Shown here: one piece after another, positions 30,858-42,554 of the stretch
Layout: each line of letters begins with the position of its first letter
Numbering within the stretch: the first letter of the stretch is position 1
Assembly (NCBI GenBank): GCA_947311845.1
Contig: CAMZMU010000020.1
Location: 37,276,952-37,340,951 of the forward strand
Source: Poa pratensis
Taxonomy: Eukaryota; Streptophyta; Magnoliopsida; Poales; Poaceae
DNA length: 64,000 nt
Direction of reading: 5' to 3'
The notes under the pieces: model-generated
Databases searched by the model: none
The model's input: only the letters and a program-made list of their open reading frames with translations
What the model was told of the DNA's origin: nothing
Made by a program: the position numbers and the translations under genes

Positions 30858-32145
30858 CTATAAAGTGATTTTATTACTTAAAGAGTATTAAGTATTACAC
30901 CCAGCCTCTGTATAACTAAGATGCACACAGCCGTCACGAGTTCAGCAGTACGAAACGCAAGAAAGGTGAATTACATATTATGATGAGAAATTGTAAAAGC
31001 GCCTATGGTGGTGGAGGGCCGATCCGCAAATTATGCTGCCATCCATGTTGGGATAAAAAGTCTCTCGCCGTATCCTCCAGTCTTGTACACACCTCCGTAA
31101 ACAGGTCTCGATGCTCCACACGTTACAACGGACACCACAAACGGAGTGTAGCTGTACTCCTGTAGATAACCTGCACGAGAGAAGAATTTTTATCATTAAA
31201 AACCTTGTCATTTCTACACAGTCACAGCGACCATATAACGGCAAACGCTGCCACCCTAATAAGTTGTTTAAACCGCTTATCCACACCATTCAGCCAATTG
31301 CTAAAAATATTAGCAATACTTCTTGGTGGGTATAGGGTAGAACCTATCTGGATGATCGAACATATAGAACCAGCAAATTTACACTCGAAGAATAAGTGTT
31401 TGATTGTCTCGTTCTTATGACAGAAGACACACTTTGTACTTCCATGCCAATTGCGTTTTGCAAGGTTATCTTTAGTAAGAATGACTCCACGACAAAGATA
31501 CCACGCAAAGACTTTGTTTTTGAGTGGAATCTTCATCTTCCAGATTTTCCTATTATTATCAACTGGCACATCTGGTTGGGTCATAGCTTTGTACATGGAG
31601 TCCACCGAGAACTTACCACTCTTGTGTAAATTCCAACGAAACTCGTCGGTCCCCTGTGTCAGATTGACGACAGTCAGCCGCTGTAGCAACTCATGCCAAG
31701 CAGTAAGTCTGGGACCAAAAGATCTCTTCTGAACGTCACATTTGGAGGAGAATCCTCCAACACTTGAGCGAGTGTATCGCTTTTGTGACGTCCAAGGACA
31801 ATGTTGTATAAAGCTGGATATTGTTCTCGGAGTGTGGTGGTACCTAGCCACCTATCCTCCCAGAACGTTATCTCCGAACCATTCTTAATGGAGAAAGAAC
31901 CATATGGGAAGAAAAATTTCTTCGTCGCCATTATGCCAGCCCAAAAATGGGAATCACCTGGTTTCCAAGAAACCTGTGATACCGCACTTGAGCCAATATA
32001 CTTTCTCCTCAGGAGAGTCTGCCATACCCCATCTTCAGTAAGAAGCTTAAACAATCATTTACCAAGAAGGGCTCTATTCTTGACCTCAAGGTCATGAATC
32101 CCCATACCACCATAGTCTTTGGGGCGGCACACTACATCCCACTTA
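30858..32145 (-). pseudogene. LINE 2 ORF2, C-terminal zf-RVT part
   Basis: Frames give KNRALLGK, then LLTEDGVWQTLLRRKYIGSS and GDSHFWAGIMATKKFFFPYG, the region linking RT to the C-terminal zinc-binding domain. The zf-RVT domain follows: FRWNLHKSGKFSVDSMYKAM, then MKIPLKNKVFAWYLCRGVIL and CVFCHKNETIKHLFFEC. There is a TGA/TAA at about 32,058 and a shift near 31,740. The last 600 bases toward the poly(A) are untranslated. Confidence 0.85.
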
Positions 32146-35100
32146 TGTAACGCCCCACTTTTGGGAAGCCAGAATAACCCAGTTGTTAGATAGCGAAAAA
32201 TCAGGGGCAACAAAAACTTTTTTTAAAAATGCTTCACTAATGCTTGTGATTCACTTCCCATTGCTTTGTTTGACTTTGGGCACTTTGCTGGTTGTGTTTG
32301 TTAACACCTATTAGTAACCTTGTGAGCACAACCTACTTAAACCCTACCTCTTGGTGATAATGTCATGATCTTGCTTGATCACCAACTCACAAAAACACTT
32401 GGGAAATTGGTTTGTAAACACAATTGTTTGAGTGAAACTTATTGGCTTGTTGTGACTTGCTAGAGGTGTGATCATTTTCTATGTTTATCTTGGAATGTAT
32501 ATACTTGTTGTTTGTGGTTGTGAGTGGACCTAAATAAATTGAAGCCTACAAATAATAGGACTATATAAAAAGGATCAGATTCAAATCCTATCTTAAGACA
32601 TCTTCCTAGCTATTAAAATCTTTCAACTTGGGAGGCTATGCAAATCTTTGGCCCTATCTTCTTCCACTTGAAACATCCTGGCAACATTTCTATAATCACT
32701 CTTTATTCTTTATAAGATCAACCAAATCTTCTTCTCCCATCCTCATGGCTTGTATTTCACATCTACTATGGCCAATGTTCTTTCCTTGGCCGATAAACCC
32801 CTTTTCTCTCCAAATTATGGTCTCTACTAAAAAGCCTCTTGTTTTCCTTGCTTTTACAAAAGAATCTCAAATACTTTTCAATGGAGTTATATATTAAAAA
32901 TCACTTATATGATCCATATTATATCCCCTCTCATCTCAATTCAAAAATATTCGTTTTGGAAGCTTTTTCTTATTTATAATAATTTACTTACCAAAAGACC
33001 ATCAATGGATTTTTAAATATTTTGTGAATAAAAGTATTTCCAAACTTTCTAGCGAAATTACCCAACATTCCTATGGTCATATGTGACCCTTTTATTCAAA
33101 AATATTTGCGTGTGTTATTTTAAATCTTGAAGAAAACTTTGCAAAACCTTCTCTGAAACTATCTTTATTTCTGTTAAAAGATAGCAACTTTGGAGCCTCA
33201 CCATTCTTTTACTTTCTGTCAATTTAGAAATGCACCTACAGGAATATCAACCTAAGTTTTTGTTTGAGCCTTTCGTGCCTTAAACATCCTTATTTTATGA
33301 TGGTTTTGTTATCACCAAAATAACAGTTTTCTGGACTTAAAATTTTCACCAAGTCCTCACTCTGAACTTTCTGAATCTGGTATTTTATTCTCTTTTTGTC
33401 CTCTTGCAAAACCATCCAAACTTCCTTCTTCATAAGTTTATTTGTGACCTCTGTGATCTACATAGATAGTACTCCACCATTGCACATTTCTCCTTAATCC
33501 TTTTTGTAATAGGACCTCTTGTCCTTGATGGTTTTGATGCCACCATAACAACAAATGCTGGAAGCTGTTAAAACGTTCAGTTATAACCAGCATGAACCAG
33601 TGCTCAAATCATTTTATTTAAATGATATAAAATATGTTTCTCAAACTATGGAGCATGTACTCCGAGTCCCTGTCTTTATCTAAAAATTTAGAGCACATTA
33701 GGGCCATCAATGCATCTGCAACTTTGGACACAAGCTGTCAGTTTTGTGGGACTTAGAATTTTTTTTCACCAAGTCTAAAACTGAAGTTTCTGAATCTGTT
33801 ATTTTGTTCTGTTTTTGCCTCCCTACAAAACTATCCAAAACTTCTTGATCATTCGTGCATTGTTGAAACTTGTGATCACCCTGGCTAGTACTTCACCACA
33901 CCACCGTTTTAGACCTTGATTGGGCAGTTAACCATCTTGTTCTTGTGTTGTTTTGAAGCCACCAAAATAATCAGAATAGCAATCACTCCCTAGATCCCCC
34001 TCTGCCCAAATCTCGAACCTAATCATGCACCACCCCCTCCCACCAGTGCTTGGACGAGTTTAGAAGTCTACCCCTCCCCCTATACCCACTCATCACCCCT
34101 ATTGCCTGCCCTAGATCTCTCTCTCCCTTCTCTCTTCTTGGAAACCGAAGGAGAGCAAAGAGGGGACACAACCGTAGTTCCCTGTGCCCCTGCCGACCTC
34201 TGCCACCACTGGACACTCTCCACCGTCCCCATTGACCAACCCCAGCATCCCTCTCCCTCTCCCTTTCTCTCAATGGCCGAAAAAGCCCTCCACGGCCACC
34301 TCCTTGGTTGAAAGCGCACACACAACCCCAGAGCCTCACTCCACCTCCATTCTGCTCCACTACCACCCCTCTCTCACTCCCGGAGCTAGCTCTCAAGCTC
34401 ATCCCCTCTGCTGCCAAGGAGAGCGAGTTTTTATCTCGGTAACCGGCGGAGAAGAACGTCTCTAGCCGGCGCCTCGGGCATCCTTTCTTCGCCATTTTTG
34501 ACTCCTTGAGCTCGCCTTGGATAGACCTATCTCACCCACCCCTTCGTTTCATCCCAGGATCCATGTTTTCGTCGCTGCCATGGACGACCGGAGAAGCTAA
34601 CCTCGGCCGCACCATCGCGTCAGAGCACGTCGGCAAGCTCCGGGACCATCTCCGAGTTTCCCTTGACCTCCGCATCATCCCAGCATCCTCCCCTTCGTCC
34701 TACACGAGCCCTAGGTGAGCTATACGAGCTAGAGCACCATTGCTGTAATTTTTGCAGCTTCTGTTCGTGTCCTGAGGAAGAAGACAGTCAGCAGCCGTGC
34801 GGGCCGAATCTGCTAGATGGGCTCGGGTCTGGACAGATCTGGCCCGTGTAATCTTTTTTTTCAGTCGAATGTTTTCCGTTTAATTAAATCCTGTTAAATC
34901 TGCTTTAGGGTTTAATTCACCATTTAATCCCTGTGTGTCCAAATTGAGTGATTCCAATTTTGTAGAGTTCTTGTGTGTTTTCTTAAACATGTAGAGCAAG
35001 TGATCCATAAAAATCTTTTGTAGTTTGTGCTGTGTGTTAAATCTTGTAAAAAGTGCGTTTTGTAGTATTTTTAAGATATCTCGAGCTAGGAGTATTCAAA

Positions 35101-36112
35101 ATTAGTGAATCCAATTTTGTTGGAAAGCCCTTGATGTAAGCTTTCACTAGAATTTTTCCCCATAGTGATGTGATGTCTGGAACGAAAGTTGTTTGTGTTT
35201 TAAAAAAAGTACAGTGAGCACTTTGGGCATTTTTAGTATTTTCCCTGATTTTATTTTCGGAGCAAATCCAATTGGAGTAGTTTGTAGTTATGACAGAGAA
35301 CCCAAACCTAGTTTTTCACGATTTTTGGGCTTTCGAAAACACTTGTGGGCCTCAATTGGTGAAAGTGTGGTTTTCTGCCTAATTCCTTTTTAGATGGAAT
35401 TAAAGTTCTTACTCCAAAAACTTGTGTGTTTTAATTTTGTTAGGTGTGTGGATGTTATTGCTGGTTGGTGTTTAGCTTTTAGTAAAGTTAACTTTTGTCT
35501 GAAGTTTTTCCTTTAAAACAAAAACTTTTGTTGTTGCTTGTAATGACCTAGTATTTGCACTTAGTGTATTTGTATGACTTGTTGTTTATAGTTTTGTCTT
35601 AGATGTTTTATCTATAGGTTGTGAGGTGTATGTTAATGCTTGCTGTATAGTTCACTTACTTTAGATTGTTGTCAACCCGCATTCTTAGTATTGACGGTAG
35701 TTCCGTTTACTTTTCCGGTATATTAGAACCGCAAGAGGAGGAGCAGTACGTGGGAGCTGAACTAGTCTACGAGGAGGAACCCGACCAGGGACACTTTGCT
35801 GAGCAAGGCAAGCCACCTCACCACTCTACTGAAATCCTATTATTTTTACAAAGCATGTCTTGTTTTTCAAAATGAAATAATGCATGTTTTATCTTTTCTG
35901 TGGCATTTTGCCACCCAAAAATTATTTTACAAAATTATTGTTTGACCAAAGATCTATCTACTAGTATATAATAGGTTTTATAAAAATAAGTCTTTACTTG
36001 AGAAGCCTTCTACCGAAGGCGCTATCAAGAAAATTATATTTTCTAGTAGCATATCCTTATAAACCTCAAAACTATAGGATGGGAATCTGGATTTGATGAA
36101 ATGTTTTTAAAG

Positions 36113-36260
36113 GAAAACCCGAGTCGCTGGGAGCGATCGGCGAGAAAGTGTTTTATAAAACCCATGTTGCTGGGAGCAAATGGAGATGTTTGTGAAAACC
36201 CGAAGTGCTGGGAGCATTCGGTGAGGTTACGAAAACCCGAGCTGCTGGGAGCAGTCGGAG
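36113..36260. repeat. Four imperfect copies of a GAAAACCCGA..GCTGGGAGC unit
   Basis: Units of 30-45 bp with AAAACCC, GCTGGGAGC and TCGGNGA elements occur at about 36,114, 36,157, 36,197 and 36,231. They lie inside the solo-LTR-like element. Confidence 0.65.
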
Positions 36261-36822
36261 GTGGAGATGTTTTTGAAAAACAAAGTACTGCCCTAGCGGC
36301 TCGCCCAAACAATTAGCCCGTACAACCACATTAACTCAAAATGGGCACGGGGCTTAGCGGAAGCTTGTTGGTGTTAGTATTCGAATACTCCTCAATTGGC
36401 TAGAAGGGGTTAGAGTCCCCGGAACCGAATCCTGGATATGGGCATACAAAGAGTGGACTTCGTGTGCCACCGGGAAGCAACGGTGGGTCTCCTATCATGG
36501 CGGTGTGAGACTAGGGAAACCGGATCGATACGGCTAGCTCACTCGGTGCCGGGGAGAACAAACCCACTCGAAGAGGATATTCTTATACTAGCACTGACAT
36601 AGTGGAAGTTAGGATCGGCCGTCTGATGTGTGCATGCTGTCTCCGTACAGTCCGTGGTTGATCCACGGCAGACCATCCGAATCTTGTGGTGAAAGTGTAC
36701 CACCTCTGCAGAGTGTAAATCTATTCGAATAGCCGAGTCCTCGGTCATGGACAGTTGGAAAGGCCCCCGATCTAGGCGTATGGGCATTTTTATGTTTTGA
36801 AAAGAAACTGTTTTTCGGAAAG

Positions 36823-37010
36823 GAAAAAGGAGGCATCAAGGAGGTACCTGGGAGGTACGGATTTTGGGAGAAGATGGTTGGTCTCGGGAGTCAACCAGTC
36901 GGAACCCGGAAAAGAAAAAGGAGGCATCAAGGAGGTACCTGGGAGGTACGGATTTTGGGAGAAGATGGTTGGTCTCGGAGAGTCAACCAGTCGGAACCCG
37001 GGAAGGAAAA
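36823..37010. repeat. Near-perfect 91-bp tandem duplication
   Basis: GAAAAAGGAGGCATCAAGGA begins copies at 36,823 and 36,914. The copies differ by about one inserted base near GGTCTCGG(A)GAGTC. It lies inside the solo-LTR-like element. Confidence 0.85.
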
Positions 37011-37664
37011 AGGGGCATCCCTATCCTAGTGTTTTGAAAAAGTTTTACAAAAGTGTTTTCAAACGTGGAAATGTTTTCTGTCATTTCTAAAAGAAGGAGA
37101 ATTATATCTCCAAATGCCTTTTTCAATAAAGATATAGAGATGTTGTATTCTCTATGTCTAAAAGCATCGTTTGCGAAAATTAAGCCCTATAGTCATATTT
37201 AGCAACTATCCCAGTTTTCGAAAACGCTTCTATTGCATTACCATGAAAACTTAAGCCTGGTGGTGGTCTTGCGAGTACGTAATTGTACTCATGGCTGTGT
37301 CCCTGGATATTCCAATGTCCAGGTTTTCAACGAGAAGACCTACGCCGAAAATGAGGAGTACGCCGACGACTACGCCAACTGAGTGTCACCGGTCAACTGC
37401 TCTGTAGAAATGCGTCCGGTTGTGACGAGGGCCGACGCTAGCCGAAAGCTTCCGCTATATCGTAGTTAATTCCGTCCTGCGTGACGATGGTTGTAGGCTT
37501 GGTCGTGTGACCACCATTTTTGTAAATTTTGTACTGATCGAGTTGGATGATGTAACTCTGTATACCATGTTGGTTATGTGATCGCGATGCACTGATCATT
37601 GGGATCGTGATCTGTTTACATAACGTGGGCACCTCGGACTTTGGTATTTCGAGGGGTCCCTACA

Positions 37665-38252
37665 ACTTAGCCAGCCGATATTTCTTTTCCTCATTATCCC
37701 CTTACCAAAAGAATCTTGATCGAAAATAATCTAATCGATGCAAGACTCTCTTTGGTAATTGGAAGAAGGAAATCATATACAATACCATATTAGTTAGTAC
37801 TGAATTTATGAGAACCAATCTACCACCCAGGGATAGCAATTTTCCTTTCCAACTACTCAACCTCTTTTGTAGCCTCTCCTTGACATGTTTCCATTGAGCA
37901 ATCATAAGCCTCCTGAAATGAATCGGAATGCCTAGATAACTTATTGGAAACTGACCTTGCCCACAGCCAAATAACTCAGCATACTGGGTGGCCTCGTCCT
38001 GAGCCTCGCCGAAACAAAACAATTCACTCTTATGGAAGTTAATCTTTAGACCGGAAAGTTGCTCGAATGCTGATAAAATTAATTTCAGTTTCTTGCCTTT
38101 TCCATGTCATGTTCCATAAATAGAATCGTATCGTCAGCATATTGAAGAATAGATAATTCGTCATCCACTAGATGCAGGACTACACCTTCAATTTGCCCGT
38201 CCAATTTTGCACGCTCAATGATTATGGCTAGCATATCAGCAACTATATTATA
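37665..38252 (-). pseudogene. LINE 2 reverse transcriptase, C-terminal part
   Basis: Contains the RT active-site text (VVLHLVDDELSILQYADDTI) and the thumb/connection text (GQGQFPISYLGIPIHFRRLM, then LSSWKGKLLSLGGRLVLINS and VLYMISFFQLPKRVLHRLDY). A frame shift lies near 38,090. It joins KYRLAKW across the solo LTR on one side and PILYN across the Helitron on the other. Confidence 0.88.
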
Positions 38253-38403
38253 TTTACTAATTGGAGGCACCGTAGAAAGCACCACGTTAATCCTAGAGGT
38301 TAAACAATTTCAACCATCGGATTTGACTAAGCATCCTTTGACAGCCGTTGAATAACCACCCGCGTGAGACCGACCAGATCTTCTGATCTCCTTACGTAAG
38401 AGC

Positions 38404-38436
38404 ATCCAAGGTCATGGGTTCAACTCCCAGCAAAAT
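38404..38436 (+). other. tRNA T-arm-like / B-box-like string
   Basis: CAAGGTCATGGGTTCAACTCCCAGC contains a T-loop-like TTCAACT between complementary TGGG and CCCA. There is no A box, acceptor stem or anticodon arm that would make a tRNA. It could be a SINE relic or chance within the Helitron 5' region. Confidence 0.3.
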
Positions 38437-38540
38437 CATTTATTTTGCAGTAAAAGGTTAGAAACGAGAAAAAAAAACATCGCATCTAATCTTCGTCTCC
38501 TGTGTCCTGCCTCGGATTGATTTGCCGGTGCAAGGCCGTA

Positions 38541-38672
38541 ATCCATCTACTCCAATCTCCCCGTGCAGCCCTGCTCATCCGCCTCCGCGCAAGGCATCAG
38601 CGGCCGATCCATCTACTCCAATCTTACCGTGCAGCCGTGCTCATCCGCCCCCGCGCACAACATCAGCGGCCG
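38541..38672 (+). repeat. 66-bp tandem duplication in a GC-rich exon-like stretch
   Basis: ATCCATCTACTCCAATC begins copies at 38,541 and 38,607. Both run through GCTCATCCGCC and CATCAGCGGCCGA with about seven differences. It sits in a GC-rich 5'-leader-like segment of the Helitron-like element. Confidence 0.75.
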
Positions 38673-38719
38673 AGCTTGGCGATATGCTCAACATCTGTCA
38701 GTGCTTGGATTGGATGACG

Positions 38720-40930
38720 GCTAGGTACACAGATGATTGATCTGAAAGTAGTGTGGCATGAAGGTCGATCAAGGTGCGATACTGTGCTGCAAGGGAAAGA
38801 TTTTTTTTTCGAGCAGAGCAAGGGAAAGATTGAGGCCTACGAGCACTGCCAGACGCGGATCATGCATGTGCCTCGCATCAAAATAGTGTACCACGTTGAC
38901 TTTGCCGTGGAATCCTAGCTGTGATACTCCTTCCAGCCCAACAGAATTATCGTTTCAACATGCCCATTTACTCTGCCCTACTCCATTCATCCTTCCTTCG
39001 TGACCTGATCGCCATATGTTTGAGGTGATGTTTAAAGAATATATCTAAGCTATGGTTGTTTCTTCTGGCTTATTATTGAGATCTATAGTTGTAAAGGGAC
39101 GAAATGATATATAAAATCTAACAATATATCCTTTGAAGAAAACACTAAAGCTCCTGAATTTATGATACAGTGCATTACATATTGCACTCTCTAAGTAATT
39201 GTAGCTTCTGTTGTGCGCAGTTTTTTTTCTACAAGATGCTGTTTGCAATTTCTTACTATTGCAAGAAAATCTTATAGATTATTCTGTACCATTAAGTAAT
39301 AGTAGCTTCTTTTGTGTGCAGTTTTTCTTTTCCTGAACATGTATGCATATCTGTACGTCTGCAAGCAATTCTCCTAAATTATGGCAGTGAAAGGTTAGTA
39401 ATTCGAGTTTATTTTGTAATGTTATATTTTCCTATAAGGAACGTATGAGTTTATATATAAACCGAATATTTTCAATTTAGGATTTACAAGTTCGATCCTT
39501 AATGCATTTTCGGAGTACATTCATGGTATTTGTACGAAGGCCTATTATCTTTTTTTTCAGTTGACGTGAATGCTGAAGAACCATAGATAATATGTTGATG
39601 GGAAACTCACACTGATAAAGAACCTAGAAGGCCATAGAGAAAATGTAGTAAGGTAAGGAATCATGCATCTGCTCCACTCATTTACTTTATGAGAATATAT
39701 GGATATTTGCCTGATTCATTTTCAAAACAACATTGTATGTGCCAGGCCTGTGTATTCGGCTTTAATCTATCTGATGCAGCATTTCAATTTTTAACCTTCA
39801 GTAAGTATGTACTTTCAATGTTCACCTATGTTCTGGAGCAGAATTCTGACATCCTACTTACAGAAATTTGTTAATGGTCTACGGAAGTCCAGAATGAGAA
39901 TACTCTTACAAATATCACATCTAGCGTTTGGATACTATAACTTGCAAATATTACCTCTTATTTTTCATTCCTTGAAATTCTGAGATGTGCAGTTAATTAA
40001 CGACTTATGAGAGCAGATATTTCCCACAGTCGACTCAGGTAACAATTTCAAATCTTGAGATATGTTGATATGATCTCCACTAATTTTGTACTGAGATCAA
40101 ATTCCGGTGTAGCATCTACACTTTTATGTGCTTTCAGATTATTAAGAAACCTTTTGACATTGCTAACATTTTGTGCTTCACCTCCTTTTCTTTTCTCCAT
40201 TGTATTTTCAGAATCTGTGAATGCATATCTTTGGTGTTGCACTGCCAGCTAATGTTTGTTCACCGGCGTCGCTGGCACCTGATTTTACCAACCGGCAACC
40301 GAGGAACAACAATCTTGCAGGTCCTGCTGCGTCGTCTTATTCGCTGCCGCCGCCGGCCGCTGATTTTACAACCCAGACACTGAGGAACAACAGTCTCGGG
40401 TGTGCAGACACCGATTGATGGATCCCGCTCTCACGTTTATCTGCCATCACCAGATGCATCAGCACGATGATTTAGGTAACAGAGAAGGGCAGTACCTGCT
40501 CTCAGGTAGCTTGGCACGTTGGCTGGCGGCACCGTCGCCACTTGAGGAAGCAACCATTCGTTCCCATGGGGCCTCATCATACGCACGCGGCACACATGTC
40601 TATGGTTCTCCATGCCTGGACACTCAGGTTTAATTTATGGTAGGTGCTTTGTGCCAGAATTAATTCCTTCCCAACTCTTTTAGATGATTTTTTCCCAGCT
40701 TTTAGGTGATGTTATATGCACGAATAGCTTGCACCGAATCACAAGAATCCCCGGTCGTTGATTCCCTCACACATCTTGCAATGAACTTTGGAGATAAAAT
40801 TGTAGCAGACAGAAGACATGTCGCAATTTTGTTTCCGCAGTGCGTGCTGCTGAAGAATCGTGCATTGCCTGACGTTGATAATTTCCTGCTAAGGGGTTCT
40901 ACATATTGTTCCCTATGGAGATGAGTTAGC
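38720..40930 (+). other. Exon-like fragments in the Helitron-like element, not recognised
   Basis: Open stretches include 38,733-38,918 (KGKIEAYEHCQTRIMHVPRI), 40,221-40,418 (PANVCSPASLAPDFTNRQPR, then AASSYSLPPPAADFTTQTLR) and 40,706-40,924. The second contains two similar units of 'DFT..Q.LRNN' type. AT-rich intron-like DNA separates them. They may be captured host exons. No family is recognised and no complete gene model is possible. Confidence 0.3.
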
Positions 40931-41628
40931 ACGTACTTCTGATTAACCGGTTAACTTTGTATTCAGTTTAAATGCATCTATTTTTTTCATCTGTGTGATA
41001 ATTATGAACTATACCTGATATGTTGATTTGTGTTGGAGGTGTGTCTAACCGTGGAGTAGTGTTTTATATAAATAATAGCTGTAGTGCCTTATTTAAGTTT
41101 CTGAATACCATGTATTTGAATAGCTATCAAAGTAATACTGACGCTTTTGCTTTATAATTTTGGGTCGCATTCAGTTTCGAGTGCAGATGTGCTATCTGCA
41201 TGTGGGATAATGGATCTAGCACCCATATTTTAATTTCAAGCATTCAAAAAATACGGTATGCCTCATATTTTTTTTAGATAATACTCTTATATATTCTCTC
41301 CTTTCCACATTGATCTATGAAATTCATATTTGATTTGCCAATTACCTATTTGTCCAGTCACTGCAGTACTCTCAGTGGACAGCAGTAGAGTGAAAGTGTT
41401 TAATCTGTGAGCTACTAACTATTTTGTGTTCAGTTACAAACACCCCATCGGTGAGAGCTGGAGAGGAAGTTTAAATACTCTACTTTATACTGATGTGCTG
41501 GATCAAATATGTTGTCAAACCAAAAATGAAGGGCCAAAGTAGAGCCCAGGTACGCATGTATCTATTGAACGACTTTCCGTTTCGGAGTAGGAATAATATT
41601 AAAGCTTGCCTCAAACGCTACTTAGTTA

Positions 41629-41776
41629 CTCCCTCCGTTTATAAATATAAGATGTTTTAACTTTTCTACAATACGTGTGTATCTTGACGTGTTTTAGTAT
41701 GTCCATTCATTCATTTCGATCTGTATGTACTACATATTAAAATATATAGAACATCTTATATTTAGGAAAGATGGAG
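41629..41776. mobile_element. Stowaway-type MITE, 148 bp, inside the Helitron
   Basis: The TIR CTCCCTCCGTTTATAAATAT..AAGATGTT pairs with AACATCTTATATTTAGGAAAGATGGAG at the right end. TA flanks both ends (41,627-41,628 and 41,777-41,778). Confidence 0.85.
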
Positions 41777-42525
41777 TATTTTACTATCATGTAAGTTGTC
41801 AGACCGTACACAAACCGGAACGTATTATGGACAATTCGATCATTTGGCAACAACATAAAACTCCCAGGAGGCATATTGCCAGAGCTAATAATGATTTATG
41901 GATAATATAGGTTGAATAAACAATACTCACGCTTATATTTGAAAGGTAGTAGTATGTCTCTCCATGACAAAAACAGACACCCTCTAAATGTTTCATTTTT
42001 TATCAACAAAAATGAATGATATTGATCAAGTGAGGGCTTCTCCAATTAATTATAGATGAACTCGCACAGTAAGGAAAATTGATGAACATCAAAGATGTTG
42101 ATTATGTATGTCAAGGGTTAATAATCAATGCTTTTGGATATTTAGATTTTTTTAGCGCTGGATATTTAGAAGTACATCAATCTTCCATGAAAAAACAATT
42201 CCATCTATTTTTACTGTCCGACTACTTCATCTGTTATTCATCCAAATTCCATGATGATAAGTAAGTGATGGCTTCTCCGAATATTTTTGAAGTATAGCTG
42301 ATTATTTCTTAAACTCAAACACGTGTGACCTTGAATGTAATTTATAAACAAAATTATAATGATCGAGAACTGATTGAATAATTATATTTATTTTGGCTGT
42401 AAATTACAACATGAGACATTAGATGATATGATATTTAAACATATACATGTATTTCCAAATATTCGAGTTTGTGAAAACAAATATTGAACCAATTTATAAA
42501 TATCAATGTATCTCACAATAGCTAG

Positions 42526-42543
42526 CCTGTGCAAATGCACGGG
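42526..42543 (+). other. Helitron 3' terminal hairpin
   Basis: CCTGTGC AAAT GCACGGG forms a 7-bp stem with one G-T pair and a 4-nt loop, seven bases before the terminal CTAG. Confidence 0.7.
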
Positions 42544-42554
42544 TTGATGACTAG

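Larger units (their letters stand above)
32146..37664. mobile_element. Solo-LTR-like insertion, 5.5 kb, TSD ACTTA
   Basis: The element begins TGTAACGCCCCAC and ends GGGGTCCCTACA. It is flanked by the 5-bp duplication ACTTA (32,141-32,145 and 37,665-37,669). No gag, protease, RT or integrase text is found and no internal terminal repeats are noticed, so the whole insertion behaves as one very long LTR left by recombination, like the large LTRs of LARD/Sukkula-type elements. Orientation cannot be fixed. It is AT-rich in 32,200-34,000, GC-rich in 34,000-34,850, then mixed. Confidence 0.7.
38246..42554 (+). mobile_element. Helitron-like non-autonomous element in LINE 2
   Basis: The right end is a classical Helitron 3' terminus: a GC-rich hairpin (42,526-42,543), a 7-nt spacer and CTAG (42,551-42,554), followed by T of the host. 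The left boundary is between 38,245 and 38,254; LINE sequence stops matching there and TTTACTAATTGGAGGCACCG begins. The expected 5' TC is not evident, since a TATTATA string is shared by both sides, so the left end is uncertain. Inside are GC-rich exon-like stretches, a MITE and long AT-rich sequence. No Rep/helicase is present. LINE coding text rejoins across it. Confidence 0.7.

Noticed and set aside
38404..38436. Possible tRNA gene
   Set aside because: Only a T-arm-like string is present; no cloverleaf can be drawn around it.
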